Assembly: GCF_022513635.1 (NCBI RefSeq)
Contig: NZ_JAKWBL010000001.1
Location: forward strand, 1,550,001 to 1,614,000
Direction of reading: 5' to 3'
Origin: Paraniabella ginsengisoli
Lineage (GTDB): Bacteria; Bacteroidota; Bacteroidia; Chitinophagales; Chitinophagaceae
Length of the DNA stretch: 64,000 nucleotides
The notes under the pieces are model-generated. The model searched no databases. It saw nothing but the letters and a program-made list of their open reading frames with translations, and was not told the DNA's origin. Below are positions 1 to 10,726 of this stretch, piece after piece. Position 1 is the first letter of the stretch. Each line of letters starts with the position of its first letter. Position numbers and translations under genes: made by a program.

Positions 1-624
1 ATGCAAACAGTAAAAGAAATCCCGTATTGGTAGTAAGCACTTCTACTGCCTGGGAAATATTAAAATAAGCTATAAGAGGTAAAGCAATCCAGGGTGCTAG
101 ACAACTAAGTAAAATGCTCCATTCTTCTAATGCATTTAAGCTATTGAGTGTGCCATATTTGTTTTTGATTCCTTTGCTAACGCTTATAATCACCCATATA
201 GCATATAGAATAGGAATCGCTAAAATATTTTTTGCTTGGGCGAGATCCTCGCTTAAATAAAAAATAACCGTGAAAATTATAAAAGGAAATACAAGAAAAT
301 ATAAAACGCCTTTTTCACATGAAAAGCTATTTCATTAAGGTGAAACACGCGGTATACATAGTAGGGGAAGTAACAGGGCGTAAGAAAGCCTGTTGCATAT
401 GCGAGGGTTTCCTGTATAAAGAATGATCCTGGTAAATTTGGATCGGGCAATAAGCCGCCGGTCACATTATAAATGATTAAAAGCGCCAGTAGTAAAATGT
501 CCGGTAAAACCCTGTTATTATCCGGGCGCGCAGACTTAAAAATGCATAAGTGCAGCAGCAACACTAATTCTACGCAGATAAAACCAAAAGTGATGATATG
601 CATTTCTGTTCCAGCAAATATCAT
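1..624 (-). CDS. Multi-pass membrane protein, partial, frameshifted
   Basis: Minus-strand gene running off the left edge. The N-terminal part (277-624) is strongly hydrophobic with several membrane helices, and it ends early at a stop. A second reading frame continues without stops from about position 300 down to 1, again as membrane helices (it reads VLYFLVFPFIIFTV, then a soluble loop with SEDLAQ, then more helices). Adding one base in the T run at 310-314 joins the two parts. The order of helices resembles seven-helix sensor or transporter-like proteins, but I do not recognise a family. The start is the ATG at 624, 18 bases downstream of the GNAT gene that shares its strand. Function unknown. 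Confidence 0.5.
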
Positions 625-642
625 AGGTCTGTGATTGTAGCT

Positions 643-1208
643 TTAAGCTTTCATACAATAAAAAGGAAATCCGAAGTCGAGTTCGCTATAGATGTCAAAT
701 CCAAAGCTTTGATACCAAGGTATATTTTTAAGAGTGGAGGTTTCAAGTACAGGCGTTCTGTCTAAATCCTTAGCTCTTTGAAGGACATCTTTAAGCAATG
801 CTGATCCTTTACCCTTTCCTTGTTCATGAGGCGCTACGCCAATATACCAGATATGATAAAGTAATTCTTTAGGATGCATCTGCTTGATGGATTTTTCACG
901 CCTCATTGTTTTCCAAAGATTACGCAAGCCTACAGTATTAAAAACTAACTGTATATCTAAAACCGTACTTCGGAGCGTAGCTTTTTTCTTTTCAGGAAAC
1001 AATACCAGTGCACAAGCATGTTGGTCATCTGAAATAAATACTTCGCCGAACTGCCAACACATTTCAAGGAATAGCTGCATAGCCGTCTAAGTCGTTTAAT
1101 CCTGTGCCGATCCTGCTTAACGATATAGTTGACACTTTTATTATCATCAAATGCCTGTGAAAGGATATCTATAATTAACGGCTTGTGGCTACGGTTTGCT
1201 TTTAACAT
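643..1208 (-). CDS. GNAT-family N-acetyltransferase, frameshifted
   Basis: Probable acetyl-CoA-dependent N-acyltransferase of the GNAT superfamily, about 188 residues when reconstructed. The C-terminal portion carries the acetyl-CoA loop as GVAPHEQGKGKGSALL, followed by the usual hydrophobic strand and a WYQSFGFDIY segment that matches the GNAT motif B region. The N-terminal 40 residues (MLKANRSHKPLIIDILSQAF) lie in another frame, and the two join near 1080-1090 if one base is restored. The overall form resembles uncharacterised GNAT proteins of Bacteroidota. The substrate cannot be told from sequence. It is followed 18 bases later by the membrane-protein gene, so the two may be co-transcribed. 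Confidence 0.7.
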
Positions 1209-1751
1209 CGTTCCTATTTAACTGTTGGTCTTTTTGTGCTGATTACTGAGCTGAATGAATTACTCCGTCAGTTCAAATCTCACCCAATTTAAAAGATATA
1301 AAAGATTTTTCTTGTATCAGTTAACTGAAAGGTAGCCGCAGGATAATTTTTTCGTTTTTAGAAAAATAAAAGAATGGATAAATCTTACCCATTTGTGTAG
1401 GTATAATCGGGTATATGCATCCTAATGATATACCTTTTAAGGTAGGGTTTACGTGAAAATCCAGTGAAAATGCATCACCTACGCCTAATATAAAAGTACC
1501 TTGGATGGCGACGATTTAAATAGGGGTTCGCCTTGCACACATGATAAAACTGTATGAAAAATGACCAACAAAGTTTCATATAAATTTAGATTTCCACGCC
1601 CGATTCATGGTGATCATGCTGGTATGTCGGGCTTCTTAACGAGAAAGGGTATGCAGATCTAATGAACAATCTGGCATACCCTTCTAACTCTGTAAAAGCC
1701 ACTGCTTTTACGTTTCAATAAAAATTAGCTTTAATATAAAAACATACGACA
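1209..1751. other. Intergenic region with no gene
   Basis: AT-rich divergent intergenic region between the GNAT gene and the small secreted-protein gene. I see no convincing reading frame. It should hold promoters for both sides. The one clear structure is the hairpin at 1641-1685, listed separately. Confidence 0.5.
1641..1685 (+). promoter_or_regulatory. Long imperfect hairpin upstream of the 1752 gene
   Basis: AAGGGTATGC at 1645-1654 pairs with GCATACCCTT at 1674-1683, and CAGAT pairs with ATCTG inside it, giving a stem of about 15 pairs with one bulge. It lies about 70 bases before the next start codon. No T-run follows directly, so a leader structure or protein-binding site is as likely as a terminator. 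Confidence 0.4.
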
Positions 1752-2192
1752 ATGCTTAAACATAAAAGCCTCAGCATCTTAAAATGGGTTGCCCCTGCAT
1801 GCGCAGTAGCGTTCAGCCTGCTTGCATTTACAAATCAAACTGATGCTGATAAGATCAAGAGTAACGACTTGTTCTTTGCTGATTTGTATTTTAAATATAC
1901 ACCAACAGATCCGGACGATTTTAGCCAGAGTTCTGTAGAAGAGCAATCGAACTGGACGCTAATCACTTCAGGACAAAAATGTGAACAGGAAACCAACGAA
2001 GTGCCTTGTTCATTTTCTATTACTGTAGAAACAGGCCAACAAGCCAGCTATCTAGATGGAACACATCCTTCTTCAAGAGTTAATATCAACACTAGTGGTT
2101 CCAGTAGTCAGGCTTATGTAAGTCAGCTTGAGGATGCTACTACAAGCGATGATATTACCCAGGAAATAGATAATATAGAACTTCCGCAGTAG
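1752..2192 (+). CDS. Small secreted protein, unknown function
   Basis: 146-residue protein with a clear Sec-type signal: positive MLKHKSLSILK, a hydrophobic core (APACAVAFSLLAF), then a polar mature part. The mature region has two cysteines about nine residues apart (GQKCEQETNEVPCSF) and a Ser/Thr-rich acidic tail ending in DNIELPQ. Bacteroidota carry many small secreted proteins with a paired-cysteine motif of this kind (for example the DUF6520 type), but similarity here is too weak to assign a family. The gene stands alone, faces the convergent susD gene, and shares a bidirectional terminator with it. The start is the first ATG, and the signal peptide supports it. Confidence 0.6.
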   Translation: MLKHKSLSILKWVAPACAVAFSLLAFTNQTDADKIKSNDLFFADLYFKYTPTDPDDFSQSSVEEQSNWTLITSGQKCEQETNEVPCSFSITVETGQQASYLDGTHPSSRVNINTSGSSSQAYVSQLEDATTSDDITQEIDNIELPQ

Positions 2193-2212
2193 GTCAGTAC
2201 CCACAAATGCTC

Positions 2213-2244
2213 ATAAGGCTGATTGCGATAGTGATCAGCCTTAT
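2213..2244. terminator. Bidirectional intrinsic terminator
   Basis: Perfect 11-bp stem ATAAGGCTGAT / ATCAGCCTTAT with a 10-base loop, lying between two convergent genes. T-rich sequence follows on the plus side, and the stem abuts the susD stop codon on the minus side. Confidence 0.8.
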
Positions 2245-3626
2245 TTAATTTTGCTCAATTCCTGTTAATTGTATTACATCTAGCGGAATCGGTAATGCGT
2301 AATAGCTGGAGTTAGGTTCCAACGAAATAATCTGACCATTTATGCTTCTGTTAAGAATGATGTTTCTGCCTTCTTTATTCAACCTTTTTACATCAGACCA
2401 TCTTATTCCGCGCATTAACAGTTCTTTTCTGCGTTCTAGTAATATCCTGTTTAACAACGCTTCTTTTGAACTTGCTCTTACCGGCTGGAAAAGGTCAGTT
2501 TCATACCGGTGTGATAACAGAGAGTTGAGATCGGCTAATGCTTCTTCCAAATGACCTTTTCTGCAATTCGATTCGGCACGGATGAGGTAGATTTCATCTG
2601 TTGCAATTCCAGTAAATTGGCGGCTTCCGGCTGAATAACTTCCTGAATATATGGGGTATCCATTTTGCATACGGAAGTAAGTCCTTCTCAGATCGCCGGG
2701 CTCATAGGCTGCAAATAACGATGTATCAATTCTGGAGCGTGATGCAAGGAGTAAGCTAATTGTACCGTTTGCATTCATCTCTGTATAAAACGCTGTTTCT
2801 TTGTTAAACTGTTTGAACTTATAGGTAGAAGATGAAGGGCCGAGATCTTCATCGCCGTTAAGGTTAATCAGGTCGTTTTTTAATTGAAGGTATTGATCGG
2901 CGTATTTGAAAGCACTGTCGTAATTTCTCATGGAAATGTAAGTCCTGGCTAGCAACCCATAAGCAGCCATACGCGAAGGGCGGAAAGGATGCAACGGATA
3001 ATCGGGTAGGTAGCTGATACTTTGGTAAGCGTCCGCGATAACCTGATTATAAGATTCCCGAACAGATGACCTTTTCGAAGGAACATTGAAATCGGATGTT
3101 AGCCTGAGAACGATTCCAAGGTCTTGGTCTGCCGTGCTTTCATCATAAGCTTTAGCATATACCCAGCTTAGCATTAAAAAATAATAAGCCCGGAAAAAAT
3201 GGGCGCTTCCCTTTACATTATCCCATGCTGCAGGATTGGAACTATGACTGATTTTTTCCAGCATTTCAATACAATAATTAGCGTTGTATATAGGTATGTA
3301 GCAGATCGACCAGTCATTGGGATAAAGATAATCGTATGGCTCCCAGTTGTAGGCGTGTTGCAGCATTTCATTCATGCTACCATACCTGTCAGGAAGAATA
3401 AAGTAATCACCTGCCGAAGTTTCTCCAAATGAGGGTGTCCCTCGCTGGTTCATTACCTGGCCCGCATCATCTAAAAGTGCTTGCAAATCGCTTACCGTTT
3501 GAGGCGTTGTTATTAAGTTTGAATATTTTTATCCAGGAATTTTTGACAAGAAGGAAGCCCCAGCAATGTAACGGCTAAAAAGGTTACAATGACGATAGGG
3601 GAGAGAGGAGTTGATTTATAATGCAT
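2245..3626 (-). CDS. SusD/RagB-family outer-membrane lipoprotein, frameshifted
   Basis: Glycan- or peptide-binding lipoprotein partner of the SusC channel just upstream. The long frame (2245-3486) shows the TPR-like SusD body: AYYFLMLSWVYAKAYD, AYGLLARTYISMRNYDSAFKYADQYL, and a C-terminal segment with YLIRAE and ERRKELLMRGIRWSDVKRLN typical of the family. The signal and lipobox (LLGLPSC) are in another frame starting from an ATG at 3626. Restoring one A in the run near 3525 joins them as CQKFLDKK...NLITTPQTVSDLQALLD, the standard SusD N-terminus. The start lies 11 bases after the susC stop, the usual susCD spacing. Reconstructed length is about 460 residues, short side of normal. The ligand is unknown. 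Confidence 0.85.
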
Positions 3627-3637
3627 AGTTATAGTAT

Positions 3638-6600
3638 TTAAAAATTTCCCCTCAAGCCTATAGTGTACTGGGCTTGGGGCGCAAAAGTGTTTGAATAATC
3701 GGGATCTGCTTTAAATTGGTTGGCCCGCCAGATGAGTCCAAGGTTGGAGGCATTGGCATATAGCTGTAAACTGCTGGTGCGTTTAAAGTTTTTCGTGAGA
3801 GAGTTAAAATCGAAGGAAAGGTTGATGTAGTGCAGGCGTATATTATCGGCACGCGCCGTATTAACCTTAGAGTAGCGGTAAAAATTTTCACGGAAACTAA
3901 ATTGCGGATAGTCTGGATATACCATCTTGGGTACGCGGGTTTGGAGTTCATTACCTGGTTGCTGCCACCTTTCATAATAATCTGCATGACCGTAGCCTCC
4001 GTTAATTAAAGTGCTGGAAGAAAAGGAGGGGGTTCTAAAATAGTAACCCATTTTATAAAGGATGTTTACAGATAGCGCAATACCCTTCCATCGAAAACTA
4101 TTGATCATGGAACCGAAATGAGTAGGGTTGGCTGGGCCGACAAAAACCACTCCACCACTTTCAAGTCCCTTTTCCGTAATGCTATTGGTGATGGCGCGGT
4201 AGTCAGTGCTTAGAACGCCATCCAGGTATCCTAAAGGATCTCCTTCGTTGTTTAGACCAGCGGATTTATAAGCTGTAAGCGCGTACAAGGGGCGGCCAAC
4301 GACAGGAATAATAGTATTGCCGTTAAACACTGCTCCAAAGAAATCCTTTGAATCATCTGTGAAATATCTAGTGGTTTTACTGGAGTTATAATTGTAAATT
4401 AAATCAGTATTCCATTTGAATGCCCTGTCTATATTTTTAGAAGAAAGACTTACATCTATGCCCCTGCCTTCCATGTCCGCTACATTCCTGGTGATGGTCG
4501 ATTGCAGTCCCCAGGCTGTATAATCGTAAGGTGTTTCGCCGTAGAGGTCAGTACCTTTTTTTAAGTAATACTCGATGGTTCCACTAAAGATTCTGCCCGC
4601 GGTAGCAAATTGCAGCGCAAAGTTTATTTGCCGCGACTTTTCCCACCTGAGCGATGGATTATTTAGATTGCTGATTCGCTGAACGGGGAAATTGGTGACA
4701 TTATTGGTCAGCGTCCCTGAAATAGGCAATGGTGTTTTTCTTGGGTCAAGGTTACCGCTATAACCATAAGTCACTTTTAATTTTAACTCCGGTAAAGCAT
4801 TGAAATGGTAAAATGGTTCGTCAGATAAAAGCCATCCTATTCCGGATGACCAAAGCGGGTTCCAGCGTTCATTGGTTTTAGCTCCAAAGACGTTGGAGGC
4901 GTCTTTTCTAAAACTGCCACTTAAAGTATATCTTCTTTTATAAGTGTAAGAACCATTGGCAAAAGTGCTGATGAAGCGGTTATTTACCAGTTGGCCTCCC
5001 GAAGGTGCACCGGGAATATATTCGGGATAGGGCGTAATTAAAGAAGGGAAGCTACGATGGAAATCGACAGTACCCGTTGATAGGGGATCCTGTTGGTAGC
5101 CGTATAATGTCGCACCGCCTAAATCTTTAGATACTATGTCTCTTATTTCAGCACCGATCAGAAGCGATACAGCATGTTGGCCCCACTTATTGTTATAGCT
5201 GACTTTCCCCGTAAATTCTTGGCAATGATTTCCGATGTAGAAGTGGTCAAAATATCACCCAGTGGAATTGGTCGGTTGACGGGCATTGAAGTATTTTGCG
5301 GAAGTTCAGTAAATCTGTTAATCAGATCACGGGTATAAAAACTTTCCATATCTGAATAATCTTTTAGGGTGACCCATTGCTTTTGATATTGATAATCTAC
5401 AGAGGCATCCAGACCTTTCATGATGGTATAATTAAGCCCAAGCCTTGCGATTAGCTCCTGGGTGTTTGCGGACACGTAATCATGTAAATAATCTGTTAGA
5501 GGATAATATCGCCAATCCAGTAATTGGCCGCTGCCCACGGTGTCGGTAAAATCTGTACGGTATCTGGGGATAGCTATTGGCTGGCCGGTTTCATCCTGGT
5601 AATTCAGGTAAGGGATGTAGCGGCTATTTATACGCGTCAATTCATTGAATGCTGGTGCGCCGGATTGGCTTTCGCTGTTGGTATAAAAAACAGCCATATT
5701 TGTAGTAAGACCCTTTAAAAGTTTTAGCGTGTTGTCAAAGCGGAAATTCGTTTTATTGCTTTTGGAATAATCTACGCTTGTTACACGATCATGATTAGCA
5801 GCAACCAACCATGAAATGTTATTGCTGCCACCTCTGAGGTTAAGTGCATATTGTTGGGTCAGGCCCGTTCGCTGAAAGTTTTTCATATAGGCTTCCCGAC
5901 TGTCTTGTTTACTATACTTATTGATTAACGTTGTTGAATCTTCCGCAGTGATCAGTCCCTGCTTACGTTTCAGGAAAACATCAACGGAAGGAGGTAAGGC
6001 GGGCCAGCCACTGATATCATCAACCTGGTCATTGAAATATCCTTTTCTAAATAAATCTGCTTCAATTTGAAGATAGGCTGCGCTTGTGATTAAAGGTTGG
6101 GAGAATAAATCCGGAGCATTGGAGAAAATAAGGTTAGTGTTAAAATCGGCTTTTATTGCTTCGTTAAAGCGACCTTTTTACTGGTGATAACAATAACACC
6201 GTTACCAGCACGGGCACCCCATATACTTGCAGCAGCAGCGTCTTTAAGAATAGTGATGCTTTCTATATCATTGGGGTTAATATTATTAATATTTCCTTCA
6301 TAAGGAAAATTATCCAGGATAATTAACGGAGCAACAGGGCCATTGATCGTGCTTAAACCCCTTATGGAAATATCATTTGACGCTGTACCTTCACTATTTT
6401 CTTTGCCAATGTTAAATAGAAGTCCGTTTGTGACACCATTGAGCCTTTGAAGAATGTTAGTACCGGTTTGCTGATTTAATTTTTCATTGTCAATTACCAC
6501 AACCGAGCCATTGATTTCATTCGGTTTAATTTTCTGATATCCCGTGTTAGCCTCGACCGTTACCTGGTTTTCCATTTTTCGCCACGGCAGTAACGTTACA

Positions 6601-6932
6601 TGTATGAAGGTGGTAGCACTGGTTACAACGATAGTTGTGTCGGCGTAGCTGATGTAGGATATGCGCAGTGAATCACCTAAAGCAGCGTTGATTTTAAAAT
6701 ATCCATTCCTGTCGGCGGCAACACTTCTAGGCGTTCCTTTTATGGCAATAGTAGCACCGATAAGAGGAACAAGCGTTTCATTACGCACATAGCCGCTTAT
6801 CTCTCTGTTATCATTTTGTGATTGGGCGTTTAATGGAATACATATGGATAAACAAACGGTAATAGTAAGCATCAGCAACGATGGATATAACGAGCGAACT
6901 ATCTTAAATTTCTTTGTAATGGATTTCATCAT
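3638..6932 (-). CDS. SusC/RagA-family TonB-linked outer-membrane transporter, frameshifted
   Basis: TonB-dependent import channel, about 1098 residues when reconstructed. It has a signal peptide, then a carboxypeptidase-D-like regulatory domain (SGYVRNETLVPLIGATI...), then the plug domain (NDISIRGLSTINGPVAPLIILDNFPY; SITILKDAAAASIWGARAGNGVIVITSKK), then a long beta-barrel ending in aromatic YTIGLRGNF. Three frames cover it: 6153-6932, about 5215-6170 and 3638-about 5215. They join by one base in the A run near 6170 (giving SKKGRFNEA) and one T near 5215 (giving KNFTGKVSYNN). Both junctions restore family sequence, so error is more likely than decay. It sits 14 bases after the TlpA/DUF3738-like gene and just before susD, clearly one operon. 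Confidence 0.88.
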
Positions 6933-6946
6933 TTTTTAGTTTTGGT

Positions 6947-8219
6947 TTAGTGATTGGTTACTCTAATGACCTTTATTAACCGGCGTTCTTTTTCTATTTC
7001 AAATCCTATTTCACGTAGGTATTCGATCAAGGCGTTCGGTTCGCGTACATTTAAATCAGCGGGGAAAACAATATCAACCTTTCGGTCACCGTATGCGGAT
7101 TCGTTGATAAGAGGTATGGTAAGTCGGTTTAATAAGCCCAATGTTCTGTTCAGGCTATGCCCGTAAATAAATTTTTCCTTGTTAGTTTTATTGAGGCTTG
7201 AAGATGTACCCTGATGACGAGATCTCAGGCTGTCAATATTTTTAATGTCTTTTATAATAAAGCATAAAACTTCTTCCTTGTATAGATGCGCCTCTACTCC
7301 AAAACTTCTTTTTAAATCTACTTGTAAGATTGGCTCAAGGTTTTTTGAAGTAGTGTAAGGTGTATTAAACCTAACTTCATAGCAATATTTTTGCTCCTTA
7401 CCGTCCTCATTTAGTATTAGGGACGTATCAATGTCGTAATAAATTTGGTTATCCTCAAAGCCTTTCAACAAAGCTGAATAGGCCTTTTTTATAAAAAATG
7501 TAATAGGTCTGTTAATAGCACAATAGCCTGTTATCTGACCGGTAGAATCTCGAATGTATTTTGTCGGAAGATTACTGTTAGGTTGATACGTCGAAAACAA
7601 AGAGAAAAACGTAAAGTCGCTTTTTTGTATATTTTGTTTTTGAATGAGTTGGAACAGGTTAAGATTGTAATCTGCACCTCTTTGACATTAAAGTTCAAAG
7701 ATTCCCCGCAAGAAATTTTTCAATATTTCCGTGAGTGATTTCGTCTGCCCCGGTAATGGCGGTTATTTTTCTATTTTTTGATATCCATACATAGTGTGGA
7801 ACTGAGTTGTGTGGAAAGTAAAGATTAAGTAAAGTATCATTAAGCGCTATGGGCATGCGCGGATAAAATCCAGTCTTTTGCTTCACCCTTTGTAGTAATG
7901 CATTTACTTCTTTTTCGTAACCGTAATCGTGGGGATTGGCAAGAACGAATTGCAGTCGATCATTATACTGGTCTTGTAATTGTTGGATTTTAGGAAAAGA
8001 TGATATGCAGGTAAGGCAATATCTGCTCCAAAAATCGATGATTACATTCTTTCCCTTGAAGTCTGACAAGCTCGCTTTAGAATAAGACTGATTGATGATA
8101 TGGTTAAAAATCAAATCAGGCGGTGTGTCACTAATGGTTAAAGGTTTTATTTTGTTTACCTGGGCGTTTAAGTAAAGACATAGAGCTGTCATCACGCCGA
8201 GCAGCGTTAAAATTTTCAT
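6947..8219 (-). CDS. TlpA-like thioredoxin fused to DUF3738-like domain, frameshifted
   Basis: Secreted redox protein, about 424 residues when reconstructed. The N-terminal half (7695-8219) has a signal peptide and a thioredoxin/TlpA fold with KGKNVIIDFWSRYCLTC, where CLTC is the redox pair, and a cis-Pro region SVPHYVW. The C-terminal half (6947-7600) resembles the DUF3738 family: GYCAINRPITFFIKKAY, then LNRLTIPLINESAYGDRKVDI. The stretch 7600-7700 is open in a third frame (GADYNLNLFQLIQKQNIQKS), so two small indels separate the halves. TlpA-DUF3738 proteins next to SusCD are common in Bacteroidota. The role is unproven, but the pairing suggests thiol chemistry on the imported substrate or its transporter. 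First gene of the operon, behind a long structured leader. Confidence 0.75.
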
Positions 8220-8256
8220 TCATTACAGTTTTGAAATATGATTAATAAGGGTTGTG

Positions 8257-8312
8257 AAAAAAATGCCGGGTTAGGTAGCCAACACCATGAGAACATGCAG
8301 CTGCCGCCCGGC
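8257..8312 (-). terminator. Terminator-like hairpin just before the TlpA gene
   Basis: On the minus strand GCCGGG (8312-8307) pairs with CCCGGC (8270-8265), with further weaker pairs inside, and the stem is followed directly by a run of seven T residues (8263-8257). It ends about 38 bases before the start codon at 8219. This fits an attenuator or a leaky terminator controlling the operon. A riboswitch is possible, but I recognise no known class. Confidence 0.5.
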
Positions 8313-8350
8313 ACCCTCATTGACTTTACTGCGGTTGACGTGGCTTGCAG

Positions 8351-8370
8351 GCATATAATAATTTATATGC
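8351..8370. promoter_or_regulatory. AT-rich palindrome, possible operator
   Basis: GCATATA and TATATGC arms of 7 bp with a 6-base centre, located between the two leader hairpins of the TlpA-SusCD operon. It is a plausible regulator-binding site. No bound protein can be named. Confidence 0.35.
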
Positions 8371-8470
8371 TATAATATCGGAAAATAAACTGTATGGTTC
8401 GTTAATACTCATCCAGGGCTTAGATTTGGGATGAGTCTACTGGTAGGCTGGATGCCTCATTAGACAAACA

Positions 8471-8610
8471 AAAAGGTGCGAGACCCAACTTACCAACTAG
8501 CGCGGTCGTAGGAAACCTTAGTACAGATAAGAGGGCTCGCACCATAAAAGTACGAGCCTATCACTTATCATCTTGTACTAATTGAAATTTCCTACGTTTC
8601 GCTAGTAAGA
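8471..8610 (-). promoter_or_regulatory. Structured leader with two competing hairpins
   Basis: Two alternatives share one strand segment (8533-8543). In the first, 8496-8543 pairs with 8550-8606 as a near-complete inverted repeat of about 45 pairs; both arms carry ACTAGCG, CGTAGGAAA, TTAGTACA and GGCTCG. In the second, read on the minus strand, GGTGCGAGCCC (8543-8533) pairs with GGGTCTCGCACC (8486-8475) and is followed by TTTTT, a terminator form. The two cannot form together. A short reading frame starts with ATG in the apex (about 8546) and runs about 41 codons on the minus strand. The layout suggests attenuation of the TlpA-SusCD operon. A mobile palindrome is the alternative. Confidence 0.5.
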
Positions 8611-8711
8611 CTCTTAGTGAATAGCTTTGCTATTGTTTTAAAGAGCTAAAATAATCATTTGGTCTAATTCGACCAAATATTTATTTAACTGTTTGCCAAC
8701 TTCATTTTGAA

Positions 8712-8965
8712 ATGGTAAACGAGAACGCTTTAAAAAGTAGAAGAGAATTTGGTGCTTACTTAAAAAGCACCGAGAGGAAGTTTTGAAAGAGAAAAATCTT
8801 CTTGCCTTTTCCTACAGTTCAGAACTTGATAACAGTAAATTGCGTAAAATCGAAAGAGGCGAAATTGATATCCAGTTTAGCACTTTGATTGAAATCGCTA
8901 AAACCTATAAACTTACTGCAAAAAATATTTTGGGCTTTAGGATAAATACCTTCACTGAAGACTAA
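8712..8965 (+). CDS. XRE-family helix-turn-helix regulator, frameshifted
   Basis: Small Cro/C1-type DNA-binding protein, about 84 residues. The N-terminus (REFGAYLKST) and the C-terminal 60 residues (NLLAFSYSSELDNSKLRKIERGEIDIQ, STLIEIAKTYKL) are in two frames, joined by adding one T in the run near 8781. In this family the segment LDNSKLRKIERGE is the recognition helix plus loop, and LIEIAKTYKLTAKNIL the following helices. It is encoded alone, 212 bases ahead of the E1-like gene and in the same direction. It may regulate that cluster, or itself. The frame joining restores family sequence, so I treat it as intact. Confidence 0.65.
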
Positions 8966-9177
8966 TTTCTATTAATTTATTTTCTTGTCGTTTAGTTATG
9001 ACGTGTGGGGTTAATGGGTATGATTAAAATTTTTCTAGAGGAAATCGAGCAAAATACGAATAAGCAAACTACATTACTTCGTATACCTATTATGTTTAAT
9101 GATCTACACTTTTGTGTAGTGATTTATATGTTCTTGTAAACAGGATTTATCTTTCCAAACTAACCAGCTATATCAAA

Positions 9178-9923
9178 ATGGAAGAAAGATATAATCGTAA
9201 CCAGATTCATATTGATGAAGGAAGTCAGGAACTAATTAAAGGCTGTAAAATACTAATAGCCGGTTGCGGTATCGGTAGTTATATTGCAGAATGTCTGCTA
9301 AGAATGGGGTTTGAAAGATTGACCATTATAGATGGTGATACGGTAGAGCTTTCAAATCTTAACCGTCAAAATTATGATGAGGCTGATATTGATGACAATA
9401 AAGCGGTAGCACTGTTCAAGCGCCTACAAGCAATAAATAGCCAGGCTGCCATTGAAGTTATACCTCACTACCTTACTGCTGATAATTTAAAAAGAATCAA
9501 AATAGATCATGATGTAGCTGTAAACGCGCTTGACTTTAGCAGCGACGTTCCTTTTTATTTGATGAAATTTGTTGCCGGAGAAATATTCCTATTGTCCACC
9601 CATATAATTTGGGCTGGGCGGGCTTCGTAACTATTATTACAGCGCAATCCCAACGAATAAAATTGCTACATGACCAACACAAGATCTTTGAATTAAATGT
9701 AGGTGCATTTATTGTTGATCGTCTTAAATGCAATAATATTTCGGTAGAGTGGATCGAAAACTTTTTGGACAGTTATGATAAAATATCCGGGCATTCGTCG
9801 CCACCTCAATTGTCTATAGGCGTGCAAATATTGTCCGGGATGGTAACCCATATCGCTTACGATATTGCGACAGGGAAGACTTTTAAACAGTTTCCTGAGT
9901 TCTATTATTTATCATTAAAATGA
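9178..9923 (+). CDS. ThiF/E1-like adenylyltransferase, frameshifted
   Basis: E1-superfamily enzyme that would activate a carboxylate, typically a protein C-terminus or peptide, with ATP. Reconstructed length is about 248 residues. The nucleotide-binding loop is GCGIGSYIAECLLRMG, followed by the conserved acidic-strand region TIIDGDTVELSNLNRQ, both diagnostic for ThiF/MoeB/HesA. NALDFS comes later. The C-terminal part in another frame (NLGWAGFVTIIT...) joins by one T near 9555. The CxxC zinc motifs of MoeB are not visible; CCRRN is the only cysteine pair. The start at ATG 9178 follows AAAA-rich sequence; a GTG at 9112 would add residues of no clear family match. It lies 113 bases before the acyltransferase gene and is probably functionally linked to it. 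Confidence 0.75.
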
Positions 9924-10036
9924 AATTTTTAATATGGAAGAACTACACTATTGGGTAGTATCATTCAATGTATATAGGCGGAAACCCTATATGGTAGTAT
10001 GGCTTAACATAACTTGGTAAATAAATTATAGCTTTA

Positions 10037-10726
10037 ATGACTTGGCAATCAAATGAATTTTATTTTACCCGGTTATCTGCGAGAGAGCTAATTGAAATGC
10101 TAACTTTCTATTTAAAGGAAAGCTACGCTCATTTTTGTTACACGGATTATACACAACAATCGTTTCAAACCGAATTGAAATACTTACTTAAAGAAGATGA
10201 AGTGTTTTTTGAAAGTTCGATTTATTACGTAGTGCGTCACCGGGTAACAAATGAGATACATGGATCTATCAAAACAACCTATTGGGACACCAAGACTATT
10301 CTTCCCATACAAGTAATATTCGGGATTGAGCTTGATAATATCGTATTACCGGATTGCGGACATTTTTGGCATTTGGGAAGGTTTGCGATTTCTCATAAAC
10401 TTGCCTCAGATAGGATTAGCATTTTCAAAAAGATGTTATTTAACGCATTTTACCCGGTGTATTCCCACGGGAACGGATTAATCATTGCAGAGTGTGATAA
10501 AAAGGTTACAAATACATTAATGAAGATGGGAATTAACTCCGTTACAATTGGTGACGCAATAGAGTATATTCACTCCGAAACATTGCCTATTTATATACAA
10601 ACCGAATGTTTGCATAATTTTATTACCACTACGGCTAGGAGATATTACTCCAGCCATAACGCAGATGACTGTGATCGGTTCTCTGAAATTATTTCACTAT
10701 GTAATGATTGCATTAATGCTTTATAA
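10037..10726 (+). CDS. LuxI/FeeM-like N-acyltransferase
   Basis: 229-residue protein whose middle resembles the acyl-homoserine-lactone synthase / N-acyl amino-acid synthase fold (GNAT-related). The strand HFWHLGRFAIS corresponds to the conserved RFAV region of those enzymes, followed by a helix (SIFKKMLFNAFYPVYSHGNG) and a strand (LIIAECDKKVTNTLMKMGINSVTIG) that fit the family order. Such enzymes join an acyl chain from acyl-ACP or acyl-CoA to an amine. Similarity is by motif only, so the substrate and even the reaction are unproven. No frameshift is visible. The C-terminus overlaps the convergent LuxR-type gene by 6 bases. It stands directly after the E1-like gene, an unusual pair. Confidence 0.5.
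   Translation: MTWQSNEFYFTRLSARELIEMLTFYLKESYAHFCYTDYTQQSFQTELKYLLKEDEVFFESSIYYVVRHRVTNEIHGSIKTTYWDTKTILPIQVIFGIELDNIVLPDCGHFWHLGRFAISHKLASDRISIFKKMLFNAFYPVYSHGNGLIIAECDKKVTNTLMKMGINSVTIGDAIEYIHSETLPIYIQTECLHNFITTTARRYYSSHNADDCDRFSEIISLCNDCINAL

Noticed and set aside
8471-8610. CRISPR array or tRNA in the TlpA leader
   Set aside because: Only one inverted pair with no spacer-repeat periodicity, and no cloverleaf; an attenuator or palindrome fits better.
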